From: G963677445 sp963678275
GTDB taxonomy: Bacteria > Bacteroidota > Ignavibacteria > Ignavibacteriales > Melioribacteraceae
Direction: 5' to 3'
Length of the DNA: 64,000 bases
NCBI GenBank assembly: GCA_963678275.1
Contig: OY782765.1
Coordinates: forward strand, 806,001-870,000
This document shows positions 1-9,410 of the stretch, piece by piece; within the stretch, counting starts at the first letter, position 1, and every line of letters starts with the position of its first letter. The notes under the pieces are model-generated. The model saw nothing but the letters and a program-made list of their open reading frames with translations, had not been told where the DNA came from and made no database searches. The position numbers and the translations under genes were made by a program.

Positions 1-46
1 CGCAGAGCAGAAGAAGAATTGTGGCTATAATTAATTTTCTTATCAT
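1..46 (-). CDS. Start of an exported protein, cut by the window edge
   Basis: An ATG at 44-46 on the minus strand opens 15 codons reading MIRKLIIATILLLLC before the sequence runs out. This is a basic start followed by a hydrophobic stretch, as in a signal peptide; the cysteine at 15 could be a lipobox cysteine. It lies 49 bp downstream of the GldM-like gene on the same strand. In T9SS loci the gene after gldM is usually gldN/porN, so GldN is the natural guess, but nothing of the mature protein is visible. Confidence 0.5.
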   Translation of the reverse strand, partial: MIRKLIIATILLLLC

Positions 47-95
47 TTTAACTTCGCACTAACTAATTTTATAATCCTGAACTAAATACTAAACA

Positions 96-1187
96 CTACT
101 TAATAATAGTAGCAGTGTATTCTTTCTGAATATTCTTTTCATATTGAGTGTTGAACCGGAATTTCAGCCTTATTGGCATTTCACCGCAAGTTTCCATCTG
201 ATCCAGGAAGTCATTATTTATATCAAGGAATACAAATGCAAAGTTACCCTGAGTGACTGCTCGCGCGCCTGATCCGGTTAAAAATTCTCTTGGTTCGGAT
301 TCAACACGAAGCCCGCGAATCTTAGGGGGAATAACAACGAGGCTTCCATCACCGGACTGACCGATGTAGACATAGAGGAAACGCATTACATTCGCGTTAT
401 AAGCGCTAATATAAAGCTCATCTTTATTTTCCTCTTCCTGTTCCTGTGTTCGCCAGGTAACAAATTCATCAAGATTTGGTGGCGCTAAAAGGAAGTTCCA
501 TTTGGATTCCTTTTCGTTTTTATCTCCGGCGTCAACGTATTTAAAATCCTTGCCATGATATTTGCCGATAACTGTAAACTCACGTCCGACATTTTTATCA
601 TCCTTAAAGACTTCATCGAGAGAAACAACTGCTCCTCTACCTGAGTCGATATGGGTGCCGGCAGCGTCGACTATCTCGTATGAGTAACCCATCGGATCGG
701 CAAACTCAACTGTCTGAAAGCTGAATGTTTCTTTTTCCGAAGGATAATATCTGTCGAATACATCAATATTTGATGACATAGTCGGATAATCAACAATAAC
801 CATGTAGTGGGCTGTTGCGCTTCTGCTTCTCTGCTCATCCCTGAAGTTTATGCCAATTTTTACGTAGTAAACTCCAACTTCGTCGATAGACTCATTTACT
901 TCATACTGAACCATAACACCTCTTCCACCCGATTCACGAACTTTACCTGGAAGCTCTTCGGAAGATGGAAATTGTGTTACATTTTCGCAGTCTCGCAGCT
1001 TAATAAAATTGGCGTTCAATAATTCAGCTGTAAAATCGATACTGCGAATATTAGTCAGAACTATCTGCCTGTTTTCGGGCACCTTGAATTGCTGGAGTGT
1101 TACTACCCGTATCGTATCTGCAATTTTTGGCTGAGCGGCCAATTGCGAGATAAATAATAATAGTAACGGTAGAATATATTTTTTCAT
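96..1187 (-). CDS. GldM C-terminal-like periplasmic protein (363 aa)
   Basis: Begins with a signal peptide (MKKYILPLLLLFISQLAAQ) and has no other membrane segment, so it should be periplasmic. The rest looks like consecutive beta-rich domains. A ribosome-binding site (GGAGT) lies 8 bp upstream of the ATG. It follows a GldL-like gene and a 200-residue single-helix protein in one direction. In known T9SS motors GldM/PorM is one protein of about 500 residues: one inner-membrane helix plus four periplasmic domains that reach to the outer-membrane PorK/N ring. Here the membrane-anchored part and a secreted part of similar total length are encoded separately. I infer this is the distal part of a split GldM. 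No diagnostic motif was seen, so the call rests on context, size and topology. Confidence 0.45.
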   Translation of the reverse strand: MKKYILPLLLLFISQLAAQPKIADTIRVVTLQQFKVPENRQIVLTNIRSIDFTAELLNANFIKLRDCENVTQFPSSEELPGKVRESGGRGVMVQYEVNESIDEVGVYYVKIGINFRDEQRSRSATAHYMVIVDYPTMSSNIDVFDRYYPSEKETFSFQTVEFADPMGYSYEIVDAAGTHIDSGRGAVVSLDEVFKDDKNVGREFTVIGKYHGKDFKYVDAGDKNEKESKWNFLLAPPNLDEFVTWRTQEQEEENKDELYISAYNANVMRFLYVYIGQSGDGSLVVIPPKIRGLRVESEPREFLTGSGARAVTQGNFAFVFLDINNDFLDQMETCGEMPIRLKFRFNTQYEKNIQKEYTATIIK

Positions 1188-1282
1188 AAAGTATTACTCC
1201 ACTTCAATGGTCCATATTAAAAAATTGCTTGTAAAAGTCAGGCCTGCCTGATATTTTATTATCAGGCTTGCCGTGAAAAAAA

Positions 1283-1885
1283 TTAGAATGATATTTCAGC
1301 TTCCATTGTTCTAACGCCACCTTTACGCTTGACGTTAATTTGAAAACCAACTTTTTCACTTGCAACGAGCTGATGTTCTCCAACTTCCTCTCTAAGCTGA
1401 TCGAGAAGCTCTTCTGTCAGATAACTCGGCAGCTGCCGTTCAAGTTCACAATAAACCTGAAATGTATATTGACCAACTGCGGGAAGATTGGAAACAAAAA
1501 TGGCATTACCGTTATTTTTTATAATTTTATAACGTTCTGTCATATTGTGAAGATTTATGCCTCCATCCGGCCAGCCGGAAGGTTTTTTCTTTGATTTTGG
1601 ATCTATATCAATGAAATAATTCAGATGATCTTTCTCCTCCTCAGATACGAGTCCTGCGGGAGTCATAACCACCTTATGCGGTTCTTTGGAGCCGATTGTA
1701 AATTCCGATTCTCTCTGAGGTACCGAGAGTATAACCGGCTGTCTGTATGACTTAGCCAAAGTTGATATCATTTTATCTCTGATTTCATGTTCTTTGGCCT
1801 CAAGCTCATCACGTTCTGTAATTACTATAAGCAATTCAACCAGAATTACCATATAGAGAACGAAGTATACCATGTTTTTTTTCAT
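1283..1885 (-). CDS. GldM N-terminal-like membrane-anchored protein (200 aa)
   Basis: One transmembrane helix near the N-terminus (residues about 5-22) is followed by a charged helical stretch and a soluble periplasmic domain, the topology of the first part of GldM/PorM. A glutamate (E17) lies inside the predicted helix, unusual in a simple anchor and compatible with a proton-driven motor. The start has a clear GGAAG ribosome-binding site. It lies 40 bp after the GldL-like gene and about 95 bp before the exported 363-residue protein. GldL and GldM form the inner-membrane motor that drives T9SS secretion and gliding. Assignment is by synteny and topology; at 200 residues it is less than half of a normal GldM. 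Confidence 0.5.
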   Translation of the reverse strand: MKKNMVYFVLYMVILVELLIVITERDELEAKEHEIRDKMISTLAKSYRQPVILSVPQRESEFTIGSKEPHKVVMTPAGLVSEEEKDHLNYFIDIDPKSKKKPSGWPDGGINLHNMTERYKIIKNNGNAIFVSNLPAVGQYTFQVYCELERQLPSYLTEELLDQLREEVGEHQLVASEKVGFQINVKRKGGVRTMEAEISF

Positions 1886-1925
1886 CGTTCGCTTCCTTTC
1901 TTTAATTTTTCAAAATGCAATAACC

Positions 1926-2477
1926 TTATTTTTTCAATGTTTCTTTCATTTGAGCAAGTGAATCAAGGTTTTGCATCTGAATTTTTGTTATCTTTTCAGA
2001 AATTCCGGCGAATTTATCAAGATATCCTTCGATCATACGCATTTCATCATCTGCGAGACGTTTTAAAACTTCTACCTGCTCTCTCAGTTTGGATGCGTTT
2101 GCGGCAGCCTGTTCCAACTGAATATTCTCAACACCAGTGGCGGCTACACCTTTCTCATCTTTGCCGTGCACTTCACCTTCCGGGGTGAAAAATGTAACAA
2201 ATGCGAGAATAAACAGAAGACAGAACTCCAGATAAAGAGCTATCATAACCCAAAAGATCATTATTCTTCCATCTTCACCGATGAGAAACTGGGGAACCAT
2301 CGGGTTGTCAGCAACACTCGACCCGAGACCACGAAGCCCAACGATGATAATCAGAATGGCCGCTCCGATGTATACAAGACCCATTACGTTGTTTGCATAC
2401 TGCGGAATGAATGTATAAACCATGAAACGACCGATGAAAGTTTTTGGTTCATGACGGCTTCTTTTGTTATTTTCCAC
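1926..2477 (-). CDS. gldL: GldL/PorL-like T9SS motor protein
   Basis: Two transmembrane helices (about residues 31-50 and 72-97) are followed by a long C-terminal helical, coiled-coil-like region, matching GldL/PorL. The second helix carries an embedded acidic residue (E84); family members need a membrane-embedded glutamate for proton-driven rotation. The start is a GTG, chosen because GGAGG (CCTCC at 2484-2488 on the plus strand) lies six bases upstream. It heads the motor gene set, with the GldM-like genes downstream. The window also encodes two proteins with T9SS sorting signals, the cargo such a motor would power. The N-terminus is somewhat longer than in Flavobacterium GldL. Confidence 0.6.
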   Translation of the reverse strand: MENNKRSRHEPKTFIGRFMVYTFIPQYANNVMGLVYIGAAILIIIVGLRGLGSSVADNPMVPQFLIGEDGRIMIFWVMIALYLEFCLLFILAFVTFFTPEGEVHGKDEKGVAATGVENIQLEQAAANASKLREQVEVLKRLADDEMRMIEGYLDKFAGISEKITKIQMQNLDSLAQMKETLKK

Positions 2478-2765
2478 AACTAACCTCCATTATATTAAAT
2501 GATTGAATGATTGTTCGCTAAATTTCATAATTCACGATAAAAAAAACGATTTGAATCTGCAATAAGTAAAATATTTAATTGATAACAAATAAAAAATAAT
2601 TTAGCTCACAAATAATTGAAATCAATTTGTTATGCCATCCCGCTTTCAAAACCTAAATCACCGGTATCAAATAGTTTCAAGAGTCACTTTTCAAAAGTCT
2701 ATTTTAACAAATTATTCTCTAAAATAAAACACTGAACTGTAAAAATCACTAAAAATTATTATTTT

Positions 2766-4358
2766 TTAATAGGAGATTCCTTCCTCAAACCATGAAAAGA
2801 ACTTCACAAGCGCTTTTCTTCTCTCGGGAGAGACATAGTAAAAATTGTATCCGCGCGGATTAATTTCCCAAAATTCTTCCTGGGTAGTCCTAAATATAAT
2901 ATCTTTTATCTTTTTTATTCTGCGGTTTGGTTCAACTTTGAGGTCCTGGAATATTATTCTCGCCAGTCCGTATTCTTCATTTAAGAGATAGAAGCCGGCA
3001 AGTTTTACCTGGGCGATTCTTACACCAATCAGAGAAAGCTCTTTGGATTTGTCTTCATCGGCCAGTTCTTCTTCGAGAGGTTCATCAAGATTTAGAAACT
3101 GGTAAAGAAGATTTTCAAGATTTTTTACTTTTTTAATATAGGCAAGTTCATTTAAGCGGCAAAGATCGTAAGCGGCGGTTTCCAAAATAAAAAGCACCCT
3201 GTTTTTATTGGCTTCCTGACCGTAATATTTGAAGTACTGCGAAATTTTTTCCACATCCTCAGGGCTGTTATCCAACAGCTTTTCCGCGACGATCCGGTAA
3301 TGTTCGAGTGTATTAAAGGCTGTCCGGGGCGATTTGTCAGTAATAGCCAGTCTGAGATAAGTATTGAAATATTGGAAAATAGTCTGAAGAACTCCGTCAT
3401 CTTTCCCTCTTATTGCCTCAAGAGCAATAAGCTCGGTATTCATCAGCACACCGCCGGCCACATCCCTGAGCGAAAGATGTGATTTATGAAAGATGAGTTC
3501 GAACAAACGGAATATTTTACGCTCCAGAAGAATTTTTCTCTCTTCAACTTTTTCCATCACGTAAGGGGAGTAACTTGAAAAGTCGGGATCAAGATTTTCA
3601 AATCCGGTTCTTTTGAACCATTCTTCAGGTAATGAGGGCTTGATCTTGATATACTCCACAGTAATACGTCTGATAGTTGTAATACACAAAAGTGTAACTG
3701 CTCTGTCACCCTGGTATATTGAGTTAAGAGCCATGTCCCCCAGAAAATTAATATCTGCCTTAACCTTTTCCCTGAATGCTTCCTGCTTTTCAAAAGGCTG
3801 ACGCGAAAGTTTCCCGAAATTCTTAACTATATCCTTATGAAGATAAAACAAAAAATTTGTAGGACGAAGGAAATTAAATACATATATAAAGTGAGGAAGG
3901 AATATCAGCAGGGCAAAAATTATCATGACAAACGTTACAAAGATACTGAAATATGGCACAAAATCAGCTGTGATTGTATTTGTTACCATAACAGTGTTGG
4001 ACGCTGTGATTACAAAGAAAGTAAAAACAAACATGTTTAATTTATTATTTATGAACAGGTCCATAATCTTTGGCGAATATTTATTGGCAGCCAACTGTAC
4101 GATAATAGCTATTGATGTGATTTCTATACCAAGGACGGCGGAAATAACCTCTCCGAGCCCTCCCAGGGTATTGGTTAAATCCCCTATTTCATTATTAAAA
4201 AAGTTGCTGAAAAACATTATATCATTATCAATGAGTAATTTATCGATCAGCCTGTTGAACATAAAAATCGAAACACTCATCAGTCCCAGGCTTATGAAAG
4301 ATCTTACCCATTTAATATTATCAGCGCCACCTCTAAAATCTGTTTCTTCCAGATGCAT
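2766..4358 (-). CDS. DUF2254-like membrane protein (530 aa)
   Basis: About four membrane segments occupy the first 170 residues, followed by a soluble, helix-rich C-terminal two thirds. Near residues 75-105 a segment (IAIIVQLAANKYSPKIM) resembles the conserved ALQLASSQFSPR region of DUF2254 membrane proteins, whose function is unknown. The gene stands alone: 288 bp separate it from the T9SS genes downstream, and the MFS operon upstream has its own terminator. A possible AGGAA ribosome site lies about ten bases before the ATG. The family assignment rests mainly on that one segment plus topology, so it is tentative. Confidence 0.5.
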   Translation of the reverse strand: MHLEETDFRGGADNIKWVRSFISLGLMSVSIFMFNRLIDKLLIDNDIMFFSNFFNNEIGDLTNTLGGLGEVISAVLGIEITSIAIIVQLAANKYSPKIMDLFINNKLNMFVFTFFVITASNTVMVTNTITADFVPYFSIFVTFVMIIFALLIFLPHFIYVFNFLRPTNFLFYLHKDIVKNFGKLSRQPFEKQEAFREKVKADINFLGDMALNSIYQGDRAVTLLCITTIRRITVEYIKIKPSLPEEWFKRTGFENLDPDFSSYSPYVMEKVEERKILLERKIFRLFELIFHKSHLSLRDVAGGVLMNTELIALEAIRGKDDGVLQTIFQYFNTYLRLAITDKSPRTAFNTLEHYRIVAEKLLDNSPEDVEKISQYFKYYGQEANKNRVLFILETAAYDLCRLNELAYIKKVKNLENLLYQFLNLDEPLEEELADEDKSKELSLIGVRIAQVKLAGFYLLNEEYGLARIIFQDLKVEPNRRIKKIKDIIFRTTQEEFWEINPRGYNFYYVSPERRKALVKFFSWFEEGISY

Positions 4359-4520
4359 TATATATTATTTTCCTAAGTATTAAGGGCAGTAAGAAAAGTA
4401 CTACAAAACAAAATAATAAATATTTTGCTAATATAATAACATTCTCTCATTATTATAACAATTTTAAATGATATTTTATTGGGATTTCATTATTATAAAT
4501 TTTAAGCGACTCGAAGAAAT

Positions 4521-4552
4521 AAAAAAAAGGCCGGTTAGTTCACCGGCCTTTT
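4521..4552 (-). terminator. Intrinsic terminator of the prmC-to-MFS operon
   Basis: Perfect 11-bp inverted repeat (AAAAGGCCGGT / ACCGGCCTTTT) with a six-base loop. Read on the minus strand it is followed by a T run. It starts five bases after the stop codon of the MFS transporter gene. Confidence 0.9.
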
Positions 4553-4556
4553 GAAC

Positions 4557-5960
4557 TTATTGATGTTTTGTCTTAAATCCTTTTTTCATCCAGCCTCTTG
4601 CCAGAAGTAATCCAATCGGACTTAATATCGCTATAAAAGCATATACCAGCCAGAGCATCTCTGAATTCATTGAATCGGCAGGAGCGTCGGCAGGAATATA
4701 TTGCGTTAAAAACCACCCTGAATATAAACTGGTAATCACCTTTGTAAGGAACCAGGGGAACTGCCCTATTCCCATATAAATACCGGTCATTCCTTTCGGC
4801 GCAATTTCGGCTACCCATTGTAAGAATCTTGGCTGCCACATTGCTTCACCAAACGTCATAACGAGCAGATAAGCGAAAAGAGTGTAGATACTTGGCCCGA
4901 GCACAAGGAAGAATGTCGGGAAAGCCATCACGAATGTTCCCAGTATCATCATCATATAGGTATCTTTTTTCGATGTAAAAGCTGTTACGATAGGAGTAAG
5001 AATAAAAATAAGTATCGGGTTAAAATTGACAAAAAATTCAAAATTATTCTGTACAAATCCTGTAAACGCTCTGCTTGTATATTGTGGAAGTGTGAGCCAG
5101 TTATGAGCAAACAGAGTCTGAACCGGAATCAGAATAAATATAAAAAAGAGAAATCGGAGATCTCTCAGGGGGAAATTTTTCACATAAAATCTGAATTTTT
5201 CCTTTGAAGTCATTTTCTGGAATTCATCCTCTTCCTCTTCAGAAGCATTGCCATCTTCTTCTCTTGCTTTAGCCAGCGCTTCTTTTTCAGCTTTTTTCGT
5301 GATGATAAAGGCAACACAGGCCATGCCGGCGATAGTTAAAATAACATATACCCAGAAAACACCATCGATTCCATAACCGCGTCTTACCGGAGGAGAAATT
5401 AAACCGGGCAGAAAACCTCCGAGATTCATCAGCGCGTATAACATCGCGTAGCCCATCGCGGCAGTTTTTTCTGTGGTGAATTTTTTCACTGCGGTATAAG
5501 CGGCAGGCTGATAAATTCCATAACCAAGAACAATCCCGATAATTCCGAGCATCGCGGTAAGATGTGTTGAACTCCACATACCTGTTGTGCCTAAAGCCGC
5601 TGGCGCCGCGGTCAGCAGAATTCTGCCTATTAGCATCAGCCCCAGCGCGAAAAGAAGTGATTTCCTCACACCAATCCAGTCGACTGTAGCGCCAAGCAAA
5701 AGCTGACTCACAGTTATACCTGCCGTAAGAAAACCGACCATTAATCCTGCTTCAATATCATTCAGGCCAACATATTCATTAAAATATATTGCCAGCAGCC
5801 CTACTACTCCAAAGTATGTGAGTCCTTCCAGCACGTATGAGGCATTTACTCCAAAAAGCGCTCTCGGAGTATGGAAAAGATCAATAAAGGGCTGTGTAAG
5901 CTCCTTAAGAATCGATGTGGTGACCGATCCGTTTGTTTTACTGTTGTTATTTTCTGACAT
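4557..5960 (-). CDS. MFS transporter, possibly peptide/POT-like
   Basis: A 467-residue protein with about twelve hydrophobic segments and a charged central loop (residues about 225-255, rich in Glu) between the two six-helix halves. The loop after helix 2 (VDWIGVRKSLL) fits the MFS signature GxxxDxxGxRK. The early segment EGLTYFGVVGLL and the late GIYMGIGQFPWFLTK recall proton-dependent oligopeptide transporters, but substrate cannot be told. It is the last gene of the operon beginning at prmC, 19 bp after murB, and ends at a strong terminator. An AGGA ribosome site precedes the ATG. Confidence 0.8.
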   Translation of the reverse strand: MSENNNSKTNGSVTTSILKELTQPFIDLFHTPRALFGVNASYVLEGLTYFGVVGLLAIYFNEYVGLNDIEAGLMVGFLTAGITVSQLLLGATVDWIGVRKSLLFALGLMLIGRILLTAAPAALGTTGMWSSTHLTAMLGIIGIVLGYGIYQPAAYTAVKKFTTEKTAAMGYAMLYALMNLGGFLPGLISPPVRRGYGIDGVFWVYVILTIAGMACVAFIITKKAEKEALAKAREEDGNASEEEEDEFQKMTSKEKFRFYVKNFPLRDLRFLFFIFILIPVQTLFAHNWLTLPQYTSRAFTGFVQNNFEFFVNFNPILIFILTPIVTAFTSKKDTYMMMILGTFVMAFPTFFLVLGPSIYTLFAYLLVMTFGEAMWQPRFLQWVAEIAPKGMTGIYMGIGQFPWFLTKVITSLYSGWFLTQYIPADAPADSMNSEMLWLVYAFIAILSPIGLLLARGWMKKGFKTKHQ

Positions 5961-5979
5961 ATAATGATCCTGTTATTCG

Positions 5980-6999
5980 TTATTTTAATATATTTACTTC
6001 AGGTTCAAGTTCTATTCCAAATTTTTCACGCACCGCTTTAATCGCCATCTGTGATGTGGTCAGCAACTCTGCTCCCGTTGCTCCTCCGTAATTAACAAGA
6101 ACGAGAGGCTGATGTTTGTAAAATCCGGTTCTGCCGATAATCTTTCCTTTAAACCCGGCTTTTTCCAGCAGCCACGCGGCAGGTATTTTAATATTCCCTG
6201 ACTCAAGATTATAATACTTGAGATCGCCATAACCTGATTTCAGCCTTTCAAAATTCTCACTGGAAATTACCGGATTTTTAAAAAAACTGCCCGCGTTACC
6301 TGATTTCCTGATATCGGGCAGTTTTTCATTCCTGATTTCCCTGATAACACGGCTGATCTCCTTGGAGCAAATTTCATGCTTGTCTCTTTTTCCGATTTTT
6401 TCCGCGATCCCCCTATAAGAAAGATTGGGATTTGGAGCGGCGCTTAAAGTGAGAACAATTTTACTGATAAAAATTTTATTTTTCAGTGACTCTTTAAAAA
6501 TACTTGTTCTGTAACCAAAATTACATTCCCTATTCTCAAACTTCACTTCCCCGCCTGTTGAAAGATTAATACCCTCAAGATATTTTAATACATTTTCCAG
6601 TTCAGTTCCGTAAGCCCCGATATTCTGCACGGGAGCGGCCCCCGCTGTACCGGGAATTCCGGACAGGTTCTCCAATCCCCAATAATCTTTTGATGTTGTA
6701 AAATCCACCAGGTCATCCCATTTCACACCCGATTCGGCGGAAACGGTAACCTCTTTCTCATTTTCTTCCATGATCTCAACAGAATTGCCCGAGGGATGAA
6801 TAAATACCCCATTAATATCATTAAGAAAAAGAATGTTGCTCCCCTCCCCTATGATATATAGTGGCAGATTTTTCTTTCTGCTGAAATCAGCGGCTTCAAT
6901 CACATCATCGTTGTTGCGGGTAAAAACAAAATATTCCGCTCTTACGTCAAGTCCGAATGTGTTAAATTCTTTCAGAGAATAGTTTTCGTAAATTTCCAT
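5980..6999 (-). CDS. murB: UDP-N-acetylmuramate dehydrogenase (MurB, type I)
   Basis: MurB reduces UDP-GlcNAc-enolpyruvate to UDP-MurNAc with NADPH and FAD, the second committed step of peptidoglycan precursor synthesis in the cytoplasm. Visible are the FAD-domain motif GEGSNILF, the type I stretch GIPGTAGAAPVQNIGAYG, the Tyr of YRGIAEKI, the catalytic serine in GNAGSFFKNP, and a terminal LEPEV with the catalytic Glu. I chose the ATG at 6999 over an in-frame TTG at 7005. It lies 11 bp after comEC and 19 bp before the MFS gene. The length of about 339 residues matches E. coli-type MurB. Confidence 0.95.
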   Translation of the reverse strand: MEIYENYSLKEFNTFGLDVRAEYFVFTRNNDDVIEAADFSRKKNLPLYIIGEGSNILFLNDINGVFIHPSGNSVEIMEENEKEVTVSAESGVKWDDLVDFTTSKDYWGLENLSGIPGTAGAAPVQNIGAYGTELENVLKYLEGINLSTGGEVKFENRECNFGYRTSIFKESLKNKIFISKIVLTLSAAPNPNLSYRGIAEKIGKRDKHEICSKEISRVIREIRNEKLPDIRKSGNAGSFFKNPVISSENFERLKSGYGDLKYYNLESGNIKIPAAWLLEKAGFKGKIIGRTGFYKHQPLVLVNYGGATGAELLTTSQMAIKAVREKFGIELEPEVNILK

Positions 7000-7010
7000 A
7001 AACAATTATC

Positions 7011-9410
7011 TTATTTCCAATCTACTAATCTAAAGTTTTTTCCATCCGTTTGAAAAAGCAGAGCGCCATTTTTGTCTGTTCTTAACACTTTTATACCTTT
7101 CTTCTCCAAAATTTCAACCACACTTTCATGGGGATGACCATATATATTGTTTTTCCCGCAGCTTATTATCGCTGTTTCAGGATTTACCCTGCTACAAAAA
7201 AGAGTGGTTGTTCCCGATTTACTGCCATGATGACTGACCTTCAGCAGATCGGAATCGAGAAAATCGCCAAATTGTTCCATCATCTGATATTCTGTTTTCG
7301 CTCCTGTATCCCCTGTAAAGAGTATGGAAGATTCACCATATGAAATTTTGATTACACCGCTTCTTTCGTTATCATTATCAGAAAGATATCGGCCATATTT
7401 ATCTTTGCCTGTAAGAATAAAAATCCTTCCATCATCCACGGAAATTTTTTGATAACCATAATGCCGGAGAATAACTCCCTTTCTTTTATACAGTTCCACG
7501 AGGTTTTCCTCTCTTTTTCCCACGGGCAAAGGAGTAAAAAGTGTATCAATAATTCCTTTGTTGATAAGAAAGTTAAAGCCGCCGCAATGATCATTATCAA
7601 AATGAGATATAAATCCATAATTGATGCTTTCAATTCCCAGTGAATTTAACGCCGGATATATAGTCCTTTGCCCGTGATCTGTGAAATCATCTTTTTTCCC
7701 CGCGTCAATTAAAGCTGTTTTGCCATCCGCGAATTTCACCAGAGCCGCGTCTCCCTGACCGACATCCAGAAAGAGAACTGACAGACTACCATCAGGCATC
7801 AACCGTTCGGAAGCAATATTTTGCCAGCCAAAAAAAAGGAAAGAAAGGAATAACAGAGAACCCATAACAAACAAGGGCCTTCTTTTTACCAAAGGCAAGG
7901 CCAAAAGAAAAAGGAGAAAATAATAAATAATCACTGTGTAAGGCTGAACCTGACTAATACTTAAGTATCCAAAAGTATTCAAACTGAAGTTAGCGAGAGC
8001 ATCGAGAAATGATGAAAAAACTTCATTTGCCGCTGAAATTATCGTGGCAAAGGTTCCCGATATATACGCGAATAACAAATACAAAATGCCGGAAGAAATT
8101 AACAAAAATGTCAATGGTACGGCGATAAGGTTAATCAGAAATGCCATATAGGGCAATTTATAAAAATAAAGCGCCATGATCGGCAATGTCGCTATCTGGG
8201 CCGAAAATGTTATAATTACCGGCCTTAATATATACTTAACAAAAAGATTGCCGGAATTCTTTAACCGGCTCTTATTAATTATATCATTAGAAATAAATAT
8301 GCCAAGCACAGATAAAACAGATAGCTGGAATCCGATGGAATAAATATCTTTCGGTTCAGCCAATAAGATAATAAATACCGCGATTGCCAGCAGATTATAC
8401 GGATTATCCGATCTGTTGATTAAAGTGGAGAAGAGAAATACGAATGCCATGGCTGAAGCCCTCATCACCGGAATTGGAGCGAATGTCAGAAACATGAACA
8501 ATATAAGGCCTGTCATAGTCAGTATGCTTCTGAAATAGATACCGGTTCGCGCGAAAAGTGTAAAAAATATTAAAAACAGCATGCCTGTATGCAGTCCCGA
8601 TACAACAAGCAGATGCGCGATGCCTGCTGAAGAATACCTTTCCAACACAGAAATGTCAATATCCGATTTATCAGCGAGAAGAAGAGCTTTTATGATGGCT
8701 GCCGTCTCCTTACTGTGCCCCTTCTCGATTGACTCTCTGATATTATCTCTGATCCTGCTGATAAAATTAAGAAAAGAATACCAATAGTTTTCATTGATCC
8801 TTTTAAGTTCAAGCTCCTCAATATTCAGCCCGGCAAAAATATTATTTCTTTTAAGATATTCTTTGTAATCAAATCCTCCGGGATTTCTTTTGCCGTAAGG
8901 ATACCATATTTTACCACTTAACAGCAATTCATTTCCCTGGTTGACTGGCTGATTTATCTCAGGAAAATCTCCGGGAATAAAACAAATGATTTTTGAAATC
9001 ACTGCTATCGACGCCTCTTCAGTGATAATAGTCCTGCTTTCCAGGGTAAACTTAAAACCGCCGGCAGATGTGGCGTTTTTTTCGGAAGTTACGAGTCCAT
9101 ATACTTTTACAGGTTCTCTTTCCCTTAGTAATTGAGTCGGATCCTGGTATTTATTTTCCGACACCTTAACATGAAGCGCGCCAGTTAAAATTACAGCGAT
9201 AATAAGGAGTGGAAAAAGCCAGAGCTTTTGATCAAAAAAATAAAGAAGCGCTGAAATGATCAAAAGTACTATTGTGGTCAGGAGAATAAAATCTATTTCT
9301 GTATCAATGAAGTCAGCCAGGAGAATTCCGGTGATAAAAAACAAAACGAACCATATGAAAGGATGGCCTTTCAATTTATAATATCTCCAGTATAGCTCCT
9401 TTAATATCAC
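7011..9410 (-). CDS. comEC: ComEC/Rec2 DNA-uptake channel protein
   Basis: ComEC forms the inner-membrane channel for single-stranded DNA in natural transformation. The 799 residues show an N-terminal membrane and OB-like part (DUF4131), a polytopic competence domain with the signature GIAHLLVVSGLHTGML at about residues 250-265, and a C-terminal metallo-beta-lactamase-like domain with HFDNDHCGG and SHHGSKSGT. All three parts of the full-length family are present. The listed GTG start lies inside the end of the upstream gene (35-bp overlap). An in-frame TTG at codon 13 with GGAG upstream, just past that gene's stop, is an alternative. No other competence genes are in the window. Confidence 0.93.
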   Translation of the reverse strand: MILKELYWRYYKLKGHPFIWFVLFFITGILLADFIDTEIDFILLTTIVLLIISALLYFFDQKLWLFPLLIIAVILTGALHVKVSENKYQDPTQLLREREPVKVYGLVTSEKNATSAGGFKFTLESRTIITEEASIAVISKIICFIPGDFPEINQPVNQGNELLLSGKIWYPYGKRNPGGFDYKEYLKRNNIFAGLNIEELELKRINENYWYSFLNFISRIRDNIRESIEKGHSKETAAIIKALLLADKSDIDISVLERYSSAGIAHLLVVSGLHTGMLFLIFFTLFARTGIYFRSILTMTGLILFMFLTFAPIPVMRASAMAFVFLFSTLINRSDNPYNLLAIAVFIILLAEPKDIYSIGFQLSVLSVLGIFISNDIINKSRLKNSGNLFVKYILRPVIITFSAQIATLPIMALYFYKLPYMAFLINLIAVPLTFLLISSGILYLLFAYISGTFATIISAANEVFSSFLDALANFSLNTFGYLSISQVQPYTVIIYYFLLFLLALPLVKRRPLFVMGSLLFLSFLFFGWQNIASERLMPDGSLSVLFLDVGQGDAALVKFADGKTALIDAGKKDDFTDHGQRTIYPALNSLGIESINYGFISHFDNDHCGGFNFLINKGIIDTLFTPLPVGKREENLVELYKRKGVILRHYGYQKISVDDGRIFILTGKDKYGRYLSDNDNERSGVIKISYGESSILFTGDTGAKTEYQMMEQFGDFLDSDLLKVSHHGSKSGTTTLFCSRVNPETAIISCGKNNIYGHPHESVVEILEKKGIKVLRTDKNGALLFQTDGKNFRLVDWK

